NCBI GenBank assembly: GCA_050309795.1
Contig: JBNRMW010000030.1
Coordinates: 1-32,425 of the forward strand
DNA from: JBNRMW01 sp050309795
GTDB taxonomy: Bacteria; Bacillota_I; Bacilli_A; Erysipelotrichales; Erysipelotrichaceae
Direction: 5' to 3'
DNA: 32,425 nucleotides
Of the stretch, positions 1 through 8,127 are shown piece after piece; position 1 is the first letter of the stretch; each line of letters opens with the position of its first letter. A program made the position numbers and the translations under genes. Below the pieces are notes generated by a model. It saw nothing but the letters and a program-made list of their open reading frames with translations, was not told where the DNA came from and searched no databases.

Positions 1-171
1 TTTTACTGATTACATTAATTATAGTCGATTTTGAATTTAATTTCCTTATATTATCGCTTTAAAAGGTCGTTCCTTTATCAATTCTTCAATTTTTACTTTC
101 TATCGCATTTACTTTGAAAGGTGACCCCTCTTCGATTCTCTCAACGAAAGAAACAAAGAAGTGCGACGGCC

Positions 172-201
172 TTGCCTTTTAAACCGACTCTTAGATATAA
201 C
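172..201 (+). promoter_or_regulatory. Possible promoter of the cydDC operon
   Basis: TTGCCT at 172-177 and TATAAC at 196-201 are separated by 18 bp and lie upstream of the first gene at 284. The match is moderate. The remaining 1-171 is AT-rich and shows no gene or convincing RNA structure. No FNR-like TTGA-N6-TCAA site is present here, unlike the 29-31 kb cluster. Confidence 0.3.
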
Positions 202-283
202 ATTCATTGAAAAAAGAGTTCCCGAGTGATAAGATTCTCATGAAGTTAGAACAAACTAACAAACTGGAAGTGGAGATGAAGTA

Positions 284-2026
284 ATGTTTAGTAAAAGACT
301 ATTTTCTGAAGTCGAGAAAAGTCGTAAATATATCTTACTCAATGTTTTAAGCCAATGGATTTCCTTAATTTGTAACATCGGATCCATTTATTTAATAACC
401 AACTGGATTAACGACCTCTTACAAAAAAAGAGCACCCTCCAAACTGGAATCTATGTATTAATTGGACTGCTGATACTCCTTTGTATCCGTTTTTTTGTAT
501 CTCAAAAAACCACGCATATGAGTTTTCTCGCATCAAAAGAAGTCAAACTCGTCCTTCGTGAAAAAATCTTAGCAAAACTTTATCGGTTAGGCATAACGTA
601 TCGACAACAAGTAGCCACCTCGGAGGTGGTCTTGGTGGCTGTGGAAGGCGTCGAACAATTGGAGTCTTACTTTGGTTTGTATCTACCACAGTTTTTTTAT
701 GCGATGCTCGCACCCTTAACCTTGTTTTTTGTGCTTGCTCAAATCCATTTGCCCGTTGCCTTCGTTTTGTTGATTTGTGTTCCACTTATTCCAATTGCGA
801 TTGCGCTGGTTCAAACGTGGGCAAAGAAATTATTCAGCAAATATTGGGGCCAGTATAATACCTTAGGCGATACCTTTTTAGAAAACCTACAAGGACTAAC
901 CACCCTGAAAATTTATCAAGCAGACGCGGCCAAAAACGAACAAATGAATAAGGAAGCTGAAAGTTTCCGCCAAGTCACCATGGCTGTCTTACGCATGCAA
1001 TTGAATTCGATAACCATTATGGATTTAATTGCTTATGGTGGTGCTGCTCTAGGTATTCTATTCATCATTCCGGCTTTCCAAGCCAATCTCGTGAATTTTG
1101 GTCAAGCCTTGATGGTGATTTTGTTATCTGCTGAATTTTTCATTCCTATGCGGCAATTAGGATCCTATTTCCACATTGCGATGAATGGAATCGGGGCTAG
1201 CGAACGCATCTTTAAACTACTCGATGCCCCAGAACCACCTGAGAAAAACAAACGACAACCCTTAAAACATTTAAATATTGAATTCAAAAATACGTCCTTT
1301 CAATACGATGAAAGTCGACCGATTATCAAAAATTTGTCCTGTCAACTCTTAGAAAATAGTTTTGTTGGCATCGTCGGTGAAAGCGGAAGTGGAAAATCGA
1401 CCTTAGCTGCCTTATTAATGGGGCACTACACCATCCAACAAGGGCACTTAACGATTGGTCAACAACCCCTCCATAAGCTCAGCGATCAACAACATTTAGA
1501 GATTTTCAGTTTAGTTAGTCATGAAAGCTATCTCTTCAAAGGGAGTGTCCGGGATAACCTTCAAATTGCGAAACCATCAGCTACTGACCAACAACTTTGG
1601 CAAGTGCTTGAAAAAACCAATCTGGCAGCCTTCTTTAAGGAAGAAGAAGGCTTAGATACACCCATCGAGACGGCTGGTCAAAACCTATCTGGTGGTCAAC
1701 GTCAACGACTGACGCTCGCTCGGGTTTTGCTTTACGATAGCGACATTATTATTTTTGATGAAGCCACTTCTAATATTGATGCCGAAAGCGAGGCGGATAT
1801 CTTAAAGGTGATACACGAATTGACCCAAACGAAAACAATTATCTTTATTTCACATCGCTTAGCGAATGTCCAACAAGCCGATCAAATCTTAGTTTTAAAA
1901 AATGGCGAACTCGTTGAACAAGGAACACACCAACAACTGTTAAGCAACAACAAACACTATTGTGAGCTATGGGATACCCAACAACAATTAGAACAAGTGC
2001 TAAAGAAAGGGGTTCAATATGCGTAA
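284..2026 (+). CDS. cydD: CydD-type ABC exporter subunit (permease fused to ATPase)
   Basis: This is a 580-residue half-transporter with an N-terminal membrane domain of about six segments (to about residue 310) and a C-terminal ATP-binding domain. Walker A GESGSGKST lies near residue 368, the signature LSGGQRQRL near 468, Walker B IIIFDEATS near 488, and the H-loop reads SHR. The membrane-domain pattern PLIPIAIALV followed by LENLQGLTTLKIY matches the CydD family, which with CydC exports cysteine/glutathione-type thiols and is needed for cytochrome bd assembly in E. coli. The ATG has GGAG at 272-275 upstream. The next gene overlaps it by 8 nt, so the two halves are probably made together as a heterodimer. 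No cydAB genes are in the window, so the substrate is inferred from family resemblance only. Confidence 0.82.
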   Translation: MFSKRLFSEVEKSRKYILLNVLSQWISLICNIGSIYLITNWINDLLQKKSTLQTGIYVLIGLLILLCIRFFVSQKTTHMSFLASKEVKLVLREKILAKLYRLGITYRQQVATSEVVLVAVEGVEQLESYFGLYLPQFFYAMLAPLTLFFVLAQIHLPVAFVLLICVPLIPIAIALVQTWAKKLFSKYWGQYNTLGDTFLENLQGLTTLKIYQADAAKNEQMNKEAESFRQVTMAVLRMQLNSITIMDLIAYGGAALGILFIIPAFQANLVNFGQALMVILLSAEFFIPMRQLGSYFHIAMNGIGASERIFKLLDAPEPPEKNKRQPLKHLNIEFKNTSFQYDESRPIIKNLSCQLLENSFVGIVGESGSGKSTLAALLMGHYTIQQGHLTIGQQPLHKLSDQQHLEIFSLVSHESYLFKGSVRDNLQIAKPSATDQQLWQVLEKTNLAAFFKEEEGLDTPIETAGQNLSGGQRQRLTLARVLLYDSDIIIFDEATSNIDAESEADILKVIHELTQTKTIIFISHRLANVQQADQILVLKNGELVEQGTHQQLLSNNKHYCELWDTQQQLEQVLKKGVQYA

Positions 2027-3680
2027 GCGAAGTCATTTCAAAGCGATGAGAAAACTCATTATCCTAGTGAAACCACTCTCCTCATCTATGGTTGCTGCAA
2101 TTATTTTAGGCTTGATTGGTCATTTCTGCGCATCATTCATAACGATTTTTGGTATTTATGGTTTATTAAATTTACTAGGATATAGTAATGTGTTTACCCC
2201 TAGTCTTCTATTAATTTTGTTGTTTGCCTTAGCTCTTGGTCGAGCAATGGGTCGCTATGGCGAACAAACCTTTAATCATTATATTGCTTTTTCCATCTTA
2301 GCCATTGTTCGAGATAAAGTATTTAAAGCCTTACGAAGACTAAGTCCTGCGAAACTTGAAGGAATGGACAAAGGAAATCTAATTTCGATTATCACTAGCG
2401 ATGTGGAGTTACTGGAAGTCTTTTATGCCCACACGATTTCCCCAATTGTGATCGCTCTTTTCTTTTCTCTTGGTTTAAGCTTCTTTATTGGTCAGTTTCA
2501 TTGGTTATTAGGTATTTTAGCTTTGATGATTTACATTCTCATTGGTGTGTTTTTGCCTCTATTTACTACCAAATTAAGTAAAGATTTCGGTAACCAATTC
2601 CGTGAGAAATCTGGTTTACTAAGCAGCTTCATGCTAGAAACACTTCAAGGACTTTCCGAAGTGATTCAATATCAACAAAAAGAAAACCGTATGACCCAGC
2701 TAACCAATCAAACTCAAGATCTGCTTTCCACGGAACAACAGATGAAGAAATTGACGGGGTTCAATATCGCCCTAACGAATTTGATTATTATGCTTTGTAA
2801 TCTTTCCATGATCATCGTTGCATCGATTTTATACGTACAAAACACGATTACCTTTGTTGGGTTCGTCATTAGTATTACTGCCTTAATGAGTTCTTATGGA
2901 CCAGTTATCGCTTTATCAAATTTAGCCAGTACTTTACAAAACACCTTTGCGGCAGCACATCGAATTTTAGATATCCTCGAGGAAGAGCCTGTTGTTCAAC
3001 CCATTTCGAACCAACCCAGCACAGAGTTTGGTCCCATTGAAGTTCAACAAGTATCCTTTAAATACGATCAAACACCCGTCTTAACGGATGTATCCCTCCA
3101 AGTTCAACCCGAAAGCATACTTGGGATTCGTGGAAAAAGTGGTTCTGGTAAATCCACCCTGCTCAAACTACTCATGCGCTTTTGGGAAACTAATCAAGGC
3201 GACATTTCGATTAATCAACGATTACTCAATTCCATCAACACTACCGACCTACGGGATATGCAGGCGTATATGACCCAAGAAACCCATCTCTTCAACGACA
3301 CCATTGCTAATAATATCAAAATCGCAAAGCTAGATGCCTCCATGGAAGACATCATTGAAGCTAGTAAAAAAGCCTCTCTCCATGAATTTGTTCTAAGTTT
3401 ACCTTTAGGATATGAAACAAAAACGGGAGAACTCGGTAACGCTTTGTCGGGTGGCGAACGTCAACGTATTGGCTTAGCTCGAGCATTTCTACACGACAGC
3501 GACCTCATGTTGTTGGATGAACCGACCTCCAATCTCGATAGCTTAAATGAAGCGATCATTCTAAAATCCTTAGCTGACAAACGAGAAAACAAAACCATTG
3601 TTCTTGTTTCGCATCGACCTTCAACCATGGCCATTACGGATACCATGATTCATATAAAAGAAGGACAAATCCAATCATGA
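2019..3680 (+). CDS. cydC: CydC-type ABC exporter subunit (permease fused to ATPase)
   Basis: This 553-residue half-transporter partners the preceding CydD-like subunit. An N-terminal membrane domain is followed by an ATPase with Walker A GKSGSGKST (near residue 371), signature LSGGERQRI, Walker B LMLLDEPTSNLD and an SHR H-loop. All catalytic residues are present in both subunits, so both ATP sites could work. The stretch GNLISIITSDVELLEVFYAH resembles the CydC membrane domain. The start overlaps cydD by 8 nt and has a good site (AAGAAAGGGG) inside the end of cydD. The stop overlaps the next gene as ATGA, so translation is likely coupled. The CydC label is firm at family level; the exported molecule is unproven here. 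Confidence 0.82.
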   Translation: MRKRSHFKAMRKLIILVKPLSSSMVAAIILGLIGHFCASFITIFGIYGLLNLLGYSNVFTPSLLLILLFALALGRAMGRYGEQTFNHYIAFSILAIVRDKVFKALRRLSPAKLEGMDKGNLISIITSDVELLEVFYAHTISPIVIALFFSLGLSFFIGQFHWLLGILALMIYILIGVFLPLFTTKLSKDFGNQFREKSGLLSSFMLETLQGLSEVIQYQQKENRMTQLTNQTQDLLSTEQQMKKLTGFNIALTNLIIMLCNLSMIIVASILYVQNTITFVGFVISITALMSSYGPVIALSNLASTLQNTFAAAHRILDILEEEPVVQPISNQPSTEFGPIEVQQVSFKYDQTPVLTDVSLQVQPESILGIRGKSGSGKSTLLKLLMRFWETNQGDISINQRLLNSINTTDLRDMQAYMTQETHLFNDTIANNIKIAKLDASMEDIIEASKKASLHEFVLSLPLGYETKTGELGNALSGGERQRIGLARAFLHDSDLMLLDEPTSNLDSLNEAIILKSLADKRENKTIVLVSHRPSTMAITDTMIHIKEGQIQS

Positions 3681-4021
3681 ATGATACCTTAAAATTAAAG
3701 CGCGAAAAAGAAAAAGCCGTCGTCACAAAAATGATTTCGATCTATTGTTCGAAAAAACATAAACATAAAAACGATTTATGTGCAGAATGTACTGAAATAA
3801 ATACCTATGCCCATTTACGAACCGATCGTTGCCCCTTTATGGAATCCAAGACCTTTTGTGCCAATTGTAAAGTTCATTGTTATAAACCCGATATGAGAGA
3901 GAAAATTCGTGAAATTATGCGCTTCAGTGGTCCTTGGATGCTACTATATGCTCCAATACCAGCTATCCAACATGTTATCGAAAGTCGTAAAGAAAAAAGG
4001 AGACTTGCTAATGAGTCTTAA
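3677..4021 (+). CDS. ygbA: YgbA-like nitrous-oxide-stimulated promoter family protein
   Basis: This is a 114-residue soluble protein with a conserved cysteine set: CSKKHKHKNDLCAEC near residues 24-38, then CPFM, CANC and CKVHCY-type spacing to about residue 69. The pattern matches the YgbA_NO family, whose E. coli member is controlled by the nitric-oxide sensor NsrR. The molecular function is not established; the cysteines suggest metal or Fe-S binding. The ATG overlaps the cydC stop (ATGA) with no separate promoter, and the 3' end overlaps the next gene by 11 nt. Its place behind a thiol exporter suggests a shared role in nitrosative or redox stress, which is inference. Confidence 0.75.
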   Translation: MNDTLKLKREKEKAVVTKMISIYCSKKHKHKNDLCAECTEINTYAHLRTDRCPFMESKTFCANCKVHCYKPDMREKIREIMRFSGPWMLLYAPIPAIQHVIESRKEKRRLANES

Positions 4022-4430
4022 ACGAACATTTTATTTAATTCTTGGATTTATCGGATTAATCTTTGGGTTTATCGGAGCGATGGTTCCTTTATTACCTGCC
4101 TTCCCCTTTCTATTAATTGCTGCTTTGAGTTTTGGTAAATCATCCGAAAGGTTGCATACATGGTTTATTAATACAAAGGTTTATAAAAACAATTTAGAAT
4201 CCTATCTTCAAAAGAAAGGCATGACCACACGAGCTAAAATCAATTTAATCGTGACCGTGACGCTATCGATGGCCATTGGTTTTTATATGATGCGTCGTCT
4301 ACCCATTGGTCAAATCATTCTCTCAGTCGTTTGGGTTGGTCATCTTCTGTATTTCTGGTTTAGTGTTCCAACCATCGATGAAAAAGGCGAAATTGATAAC
4401 GAACTTCAACCTGTTAAAAAAGTACACTAG
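4011..4430 (+). CDS. YbaN/DUF454 family inner-membrane protein
   Basis: This is a 139-residue membrane protein of the DUF454 (YbaN) family. The start at 4011 is chosen because AAAGGAG at 3996-4002 sits 8 nt upstream; a longer reading frame begins at 3909 inside the previous gene but has no ribosome site. Hydrophobic segments lie at about residues 8-38 (with the family-typical GAMVPLLPAFPFLL), 79-97 and 100-116. The function of the family is unknown. It is the last gene of the cydDC operon, overlapping the YgbA-like gene by 11 nt and followed by a terminator. Confidence 0.8.
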   Translation: MSLKRTFYLILGFIGLIFGFIGAMVPLLPAFPFLLIAALSFGKSSERLHTWFINTKVYKNNLESYLQKKGMTTRAKINLIVTVTLSMAIGFYMMRRLPIGQIILSVVWVGHLLYFWFSVPTIDEKGEIDNELQPVKKVH

Positions 4431-4456
4431 TTTCAAACGATTAATATTCATACATA

Positions 4457-4513
4457 AAACCCGACCAAATGAAGGCATCCAAAATTTTCGGATTCCCACC
4501 AGGACGGGTTTTT
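4457..4513 (+). terminator. Terminator of the cydDC operon
   Basis: AAACCCGACC (4457-4466) pairs with GGACGGGTTT (4502-4511) with one mismatch, and a second imperfect stem (GGCATCC with GGATTCC) lies inside. A run of T follows to 4513. It lies 26 nt after the last stop of the plus-strand operon. Confidence 0.75.
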
Positions 4514-4526
4514 TATCCTTTGACAT

Positions 4527-4567
4527 AAAAAAGGAGATGCTCTATCCTCTGATACAACACCTCCTTT
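4527..4567 (-). terminator. Terminator of the copper operon
   Basis: On the minus strand AAAGGAGGTG (4567-4558) pairs with CATCTCCTTT (4539-4530), with one non-Watson-Crick position, and is followed by a T run (4532-4527). It lies just beyond the copZ stop. Confidence 0.8.
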
Positions 4568-4583
4568 AATCAATATTTATCAA

Positions 4584-4769
4584 TTATTCAGGCTGATAAC
4601 CAGCGCCAACAATCGCTTCTTTTGCGGCAACAACATCAACATCATTAACGACAACCGATTTTGTTGTTAAATCGATTTCGGCTGTTATCGATTTTTCCTC
4701 CAAAGCTTTGCTGATACGTGCTTCGCAATGCTTGCAAGACATATTCGATACATGAATGGTTTGTTTCAT
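4584..4769 (-). CDS. copZ: Copper chaperone CopZ (HMA domain)
   Basis: This 61-residue single heavy-metal-associated domain has the copper-binding motif MSCKHC near residues 9-14. It would carry Cu(I) in the cytoplasm and pass it to CopA. The start at 4769 is preferred over an upstream frame start at 4859 because AGAAAGGAA precedes it and the HMA fold begins right after the Met (MKQTIHVSNMSC). It follows copA by 16 nt on the same strand and is last in the csoR-copA-copZ operon, ahead of a good terminator. Confidence 0.9.
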   Translation of the reverse strand: MKQTIHVSNMSCKHCEARISKALEEKSITAEIDLTTKSVVVNDVDVVAAKEAIVGAGYQPE

Positions 4770-4785
4770 TTTGAATTCCTTTCTT

Positions 4786-7215
4786 CTATTTAAAACGGCG
4801 TAAACGGAGGGCGTTGGTAACCACAGAAACGGAACTAAAGGCCATCGCAGCTCCAGCAATCATTGGATTCATACTTGGCCCATTAAAGAACGCCAAGACT
4901 CCCATTGCAATAGGAATACCAATAATGTTGTATATAAAGGCCCAGAACAAGTTCTGTTTGATATTACGCATGGTCGCTTTTGATAAGCGAATAGCTTTCT
5001 CGACATCCATTAAATCGTCTTTCATCAAAACGATATCTGCGGATTCAATGGCCACATCGGTTCCTGTCCCAATCGCAACACCGATATCACTTTCTACTAA
5101 AGCAATCGAGTCGTTTATGCCATCACCAACCATCATAACTTTTTTACCTTGTTGTTTCAATTCAATAATTTTATCGCTTTTTTCATCCGGTAAAACTTGA
5201 GCATAAATGCGATCAATACCCAATTGGCGACCAATCGCTTGGGAGGTTTTTTCGTTATCTCCCGTTAACATGACCACTTCCAATCCGAGCTTCTTCAGTT
5301 TTTTAACCGTCTTCATGGCTTCGGCTTTAATCGTATCCGCCACCGCAATCATACCGATTACTTCGTGCTCGTTAGACATAAACATTACCGTTTTCCCTTG
5401 ATGCGATAATTGATCAAAAGCCGTTAAGTAATCGGTCAAATCAATACCCTTTTCACTCATTAGTTTTTGATTTCCAGCAAAGTAGGTATTCCCTTGATAC
5501 GTTCCAGCAATCCCCATCCCATGAAGGGCTTCGAACTGTTCAATTGCCACTAATTCAATATTTTCTTGATGGGCATGATCGACAATAGCTGTTGCTAGTG
5601 GATGTTGGGAAAGACTCTCAATACTTGCCAATATTTTAAGGAAATCCGGATATTCTGTAATCATATCGGTGACCACTGGTTTTCCATAGGTTAAGGTATT
5701 GGTCTTATCAAAGACGACGGTATCAATATGAGAAGCTTGTTCCAAAGACTCGGCAGATTTAATGAAAATACCCGATGACGCGCCGACCCCTGTTCCCACC
5801 ATAATAGCTGTTGGGGTCGCTAAACCCAAGGCACACGGACAAGCAATAACTAAAACTGAAATAAAGAACGTTAGACTCGTTTCTAAATCTCTTGAATACA
5901 GCATCCAGAAAACAAAGGATAGTGTTGCTAAAATCATCACCGTCGGTACAAAGATACGGGAAACTCGATCAACGACTTTTGAGATCGGTGCTTTCTTAGC
6001 TTGAGCTTGTTCCACCAGATTCACAATTTTAGCTAATTTGGTATCCGCTAAATCAGCCGTCATTTCAACTTCTAAATAACCACTCAAGTTTAATGTCCCC
6101 ATGACCACCGAGCTTGCTTGTTGTTTTTCAATTGGTAACGATTCCCCAGTCAACATCGATTCATCAACTGAAGAATGACCACGGACGACCAATCCATCCA
6201 CAGGAATAGATTCCCCTGGTTTAATCGCCACAACATCACCAACTTGGAGTTCATCCACCATAACCTCGATTTGCTCCCCAGATTTGACGAGCATCGCCGT
6301 TTCAGGTCTTAAATTCAACAAGGCTTGGATGGCTTGAGACGTTCGTCCTTTCGAAATATGTTCAAGGTATTTACCAAATTTAATAAGAGCAATAATGACT
6401 GCTGCCGATTCAAAATACAAGTGATGGGCAAAATGATGCTGTCCTAAAGCAATCTGAATGGTTCCATAAAGGCTATAGAGCAAGGCAGCAAGGGTACCCA
6501 TCGCCACCAAAGTATCCATATTTGGCGACCCATTAAATAACGTTTTAAACCCTTTTGTATAAAAATGTCGACCTAAATAAACCACCGGCACCGTCAAAAT
6601 AATCTGAACCAAAGCAAAATTAAGCGGACTAACATCTGGTGATAAAAAATCAGGAAACTTCAAAGAGTAAGGACCCAACATTTGGGACATCGAGAAAAAC
6701 ATGACCAAACCACCAAAAATCATCGCGATAATGACTTCACGTTTTAGTTTTTTATTTTCTTCAATCACCTCTTGATGGGAACCACTAAAATCTTGTTGCT
6801 TGATTTGAGCATCATATCCTTGTTGTTGAATCCGCTCAATCATTTCTGTCGATTTAATCATTTTAGGATTATAGCTGACACTTGCGGTGTTCATGATAAG
6901 ATTCACCGACGCCGATTCCACACCAGTTGTTTTAGACAAGGTATCTTCGACGGTCGTGGCACACATGGCACAAGTCATCCCTGTAATATTGAACTCAATA
7001 TGTTTGGATAAAACTTCCTCTTTTACATCATACCCTGCATTACGCACGGTTTGAATGATTTCCGCATCCTCAATATCTCCTTCAACATAGGCTTTATTGT
7101 TTACCAAATTGACTTCCACACTGGAAACATTCGGGAGTTTTTTTATGGCATCTTCGACCGCCTGTGAACACATGGCACAGGTCATGCCTTCAATTTCAAA
7201 GGTTTTTTGAGTCAT
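4786..7215 (-). CDS. copA: Copper-exporting P1B-type ATPase CopA, with altered phosphorylation motif
   Basis: This 809-residue copper pump has two N-terminal HMA domains (MTCAMC at residues 11-16 and 80-85), a transmembrane CPC motif (459-461), actuator TGES, the SQHPLA nucleotide-binding motif, and the hinge motifs TGDN and GDGIND. These match Cu(I) efflux ATPases that move cytosolic copper outward. The phosphorylation loop reads DKTNTLT (Asp503 to Thr509): the normally near-invariant glycine is Asn506, encoded AAT, two base changes from a GGT glycine codon. All other catalytic motifs look intact. The ATG overlaps the csoR stop (TAATG), so translation is coupled. The pump may be active with changed kinetics or may be impaired; the sequence alone cannot say. 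Confidence 0.92.
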   Translation of the reverse strand: MTQKTFEIEGMTCAMCSQAVEDAIKKLPNVSSVEVNLVNNKAYVEGDIEDAEIIQTVRNAGYDVKEEVLSKHIEFNITGMTCAMCATTVEDTLSKTTGVESASVNLIMNTASVSYNPKMIKSTEMIERIQQQGYDAQIKQQDFSGSHQEVIEENKKLKREVIIAMIFGGLVMFFSMSQMLGPYSLKFPDFLSPDVSPLNFALVQIILTVPVVYLGRHFYTKGFKTLFNGSPNMDTLVAMGTLAALLYSLYGTIQIALGQHHFAHHLYFESAAVIIALIKFGKYLEHISKGRTSQAIQALLNLRPETAMLVKSGEQIEVMVDELQVGDVVAIKPGESIPVDGLVVRGHSSVDESMLTGESLPIEKQQASSVVMGTLNLSGYLEVEMTADLADTKLAKIVNLVEQAQAKKAPISKVVDRVSRIFVPTVMILATLSFVFWMLYSRDLETSLTFFISVLVIACPCALGLATPTAIMVGTGVGASSGIFIKSAESLEQASHIDTVVFDKTNTLTYGKPVVTDMITEYPDFLKILASIESLSQHPLATAIVDHAHQENIELVAIEQFEALHGMGIAGTYQGNTYFAGNQKLMSEKGIDLTDYLTAFDQLSHQGKTVMFMSNEHEVIGMIAVADTIKAEAMKTVKKLKKLGLEVVMLTGDNEKTSQAIGRQLGIDRIYAQVLPDEKSDKIIELKQQGKKVMMVGDGINDSIALVESDIGVAIGTGTDVAIESADIVLMKDDLMDVEKAIRLSKATMRNIKQNLFWAFIYNIIGIPIAMGVLAFFNGPSMNPMIAGAAMAFSSVSVVTNALRLRRFK

Positions 7216-7484
7216 TATTTCATCACCTTTCTGAGAAGTTCAATGACTTCGTTCACTTTTTCTTCTTTAATCGCTTCATCGTCACTTTCAAAAGCGGCGC
7301 GAATACAGGAGTGCATGTGATCTTTAATCACTTGTTGATTCGCTTTATTAAGCAAGGCATTGACCGCAAGAATTTGGTTTGAAATCTCAACGCAATAGCG
7401 CTCATCATCAATCATTTTCATGGCCGCCTCAAGATTACCCTGGGCAATTCTTAAATATTTTTTAGCTTCGCTATGATCAATCAT
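7215..7484 (-). CDS. csoR: Copper-sensing repressor CsoR
   Basis: This is an all-helical CsoR/RcnR-family repressor of about 89-91 residues. The Cu(I)-binding triad is visible as Cys33, His58 and Cys62 (numbered from the upstream ATG at 7490; RYC and DHMHSC). The family binds DNA without copper and releases it when Cu(I) binds. Two in-frame ATGs exist: 7490 is only 3 nt from AAGGAG, while 7484 is 9 nt away and is preferred. It heads the copper operon, overlaps copA by 1 nt, and is preceded by a matching palindromic operator over the transcription start, so it should repress itself and the pump. Confidence 0.92.
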   Translation of the reverse strand: MIDHSEAKKYLRIAQGNLEAAMKMIDDERYCVEISNQILAVNALLNKANQQVIKDHMHSCIRAAFESDDEAIKEEKVNEVIELLRKVMK

Positions 7485-7501
7485 CTTCATTGTCTCCTTC
7501 C

Positions 7502-7522
7502 ATACCCCATATGGGGGGGTAT
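7502..7522 (-). promoter_or_regulatory. Probable CsoR operator
   Basis: ATACCCC (7502-7508) and GGGGTAT (7516-7522) form an inverted repeat with a 7-bp centre inside a G/C-rich block, the type of site CsoR proteins bind. It overlaps the predicted start of transcription (about 7520) and ends just before the csoR ribosome site, so bound CsoR would block the operon promoter. Confidence 0.8.
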
Positions 7523-7526
7523 GTAT

Positions 7527-7555
7527 ATGATAAATTATTCTATTGAAAATTGCAA
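7527..7555 (-). promoter_or_regulatory. Promoter of the csoR-copA-copZ operon
   Basis: On the minus strand the -35 TTGCAA (7555-7550), a 17-bp spacer and the -10 TATCAT (7532-7527) are present. Predicted transcription starts inside the CsoR operator. Confidence 0.7.
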
Positions 7556-7569
7556 GATTTTAACATTAT

Positions 7570-7600
7570 TTGACAAATTATGTGATAAGTTTGATATACT
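7570..7600 (+). promoter_or_regulatory. Promoter of the YegP-like gene
   Basis: Perfect -35 TTGACA (7570-7575) and extended -10 TGATATACT (7592-7600) are separated by a long 19-bp spacer. It diverges from the csoR promoter. Confidence 0.6.
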
Positions 7601-7626
7601 CTAAGTAAGAAAGGAGCGTCTTTTTT

Positions 7627-7818
7627 ATGTATTTTGAATTAAGACTAGCTAAAAACGGGCAGGCATACTTCGTACTTAAAGCGGGAAATCATCAAGTCGT
7701 TGCCCAAAGTCAAATGTACAAAGACAAAAAGTCTGCACTAAACACGATTGAATCCATTAAAAATGGAGTCAATGCAGATTCCGTTGTCAAAGATTTGACT
7801 GAAGAAGAGGGAGAATAA
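7627..7818 (+). CDS. YegP-like DUF1508 protein
   Basis: This 63-residue protein matches the DUF1508/YegP family (FELRLAKNGQAYFVLKAGN, then SQMYKDKKSA and a run ending in an acidic tail). The family forms a small beta-rich fold, often in tandem copies; this one has a single copy. No biochemical role is established. AAGGAG at 7611-7616 is 10 nt before the ATG, and a strong promoter precedes it. It is followed by a hairpin and is probably a single-gene transcript. Confidence 0.8.
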   Translation: MYFELRLAKNGQAYFVLKAGNHQVVAQSQMYKDKKSALNTIESIKNGVNADSVVKDLTEEEGE

Positions 7819-7828
7819 TCTTCAAAAC

Positions 7829-7856
7829 AAGCGCTCCTAACTTCACAGGAGCGCTT
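7829..7856 (+). terminator. Hairpin terminator after the YegP-like gene
   Basis: A perfect 10-bp stem, AAGCGCTCCT (7829-7838) with AGGAGCGCTT (7847-7856), has an 8-nt loop. The T tract after it is short (TTTCTA), so termination may be partial and allow read-through into the small membrane protein. Confidence 0.65.
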
Positions 7857-7918
7857 TCTAATATCTATTGAACAAACAAGAGACCTTAAACATAAACTCA
7901 ACCCAAAGGAGAACAACC

Positions 7919-8089
7919 ATTCAACCATTAACTAAAACATTCATTAAGCGAGCCTTGCTCGTTTATATCCTCATCGTTCTAATCGGTTTACCTTGGTTTT
8001 ATGCAGGTTCTGGTCTTCTCAGCGGAACCTTAGCGTATGCAGGACTTATTTTCATCGCCTGCGCCATTATCGAATCTAAACATTTATAA
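7919..8089 (+). CDS. Small membrane protein with an apparent AUU start
   Basis: A reading frame with no internal Met encodes a hydrophobic protein of 56 residues if begun at ATT 7919. AAAGGAG at 7905-7911 lies 7 nt before that ATT, an ideal spacing. The only in-frame alternative upstream is TTG 7868, which has no ribosome site and lies just behind a terminator hairpin. Residues about 12-32 and 34-50 form one or two membrane segments (LLVYILIVLIGLPWFYAG). AUU starts are rare and in infC allow IF3-level control. I do not recognise the family. It might be a pseudogene that lost its ATG by one base change, but the rest of the frame is intact and ends at a good terminator. Confidence 0.55.
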   Translation: MQPLTKTFIKRALLVYILIVLIGLPWFYAGSGLLSGTLAYAGLIFIACAIIESKHL

Positions 8090-8096
8090 GTTTTTA

Positions 8097-8126
8097 AAAG
8101 CTGTAACCCCACGGTCACAGCTTTTT
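8097..8126. terminator. Bidirectional terminator
   Basis: AAAGCTGT (8097-8104) pairs with ACAGCTTT (8117-8124), with further inner pairs and a small loop. T runs flank both sides, so it can serve the plus-strand small gene and the minus-strand deoD, which converge here. Confidence 0.8.
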
Positions 8127-8127
8127 C

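Noticed and set aside
1..283. FNR-like box controlling cydDC
   Set aside because: No TTGA-N6-TCAA match was found in this stretch.
3909..4010. Longer start for the DUF454 gene at 3909
   Set aside because: It overlaps the YgbA-like gene by over 100 nt and has no ribosome site, while ATG 4011 has AAAGGAG at 8 nt.
4814..6004. Several open frames on the plus strand opposite copA
   Set aside because: They lie antisense to a clear conserved gene, lack ribosome sites and read as shadow frames.
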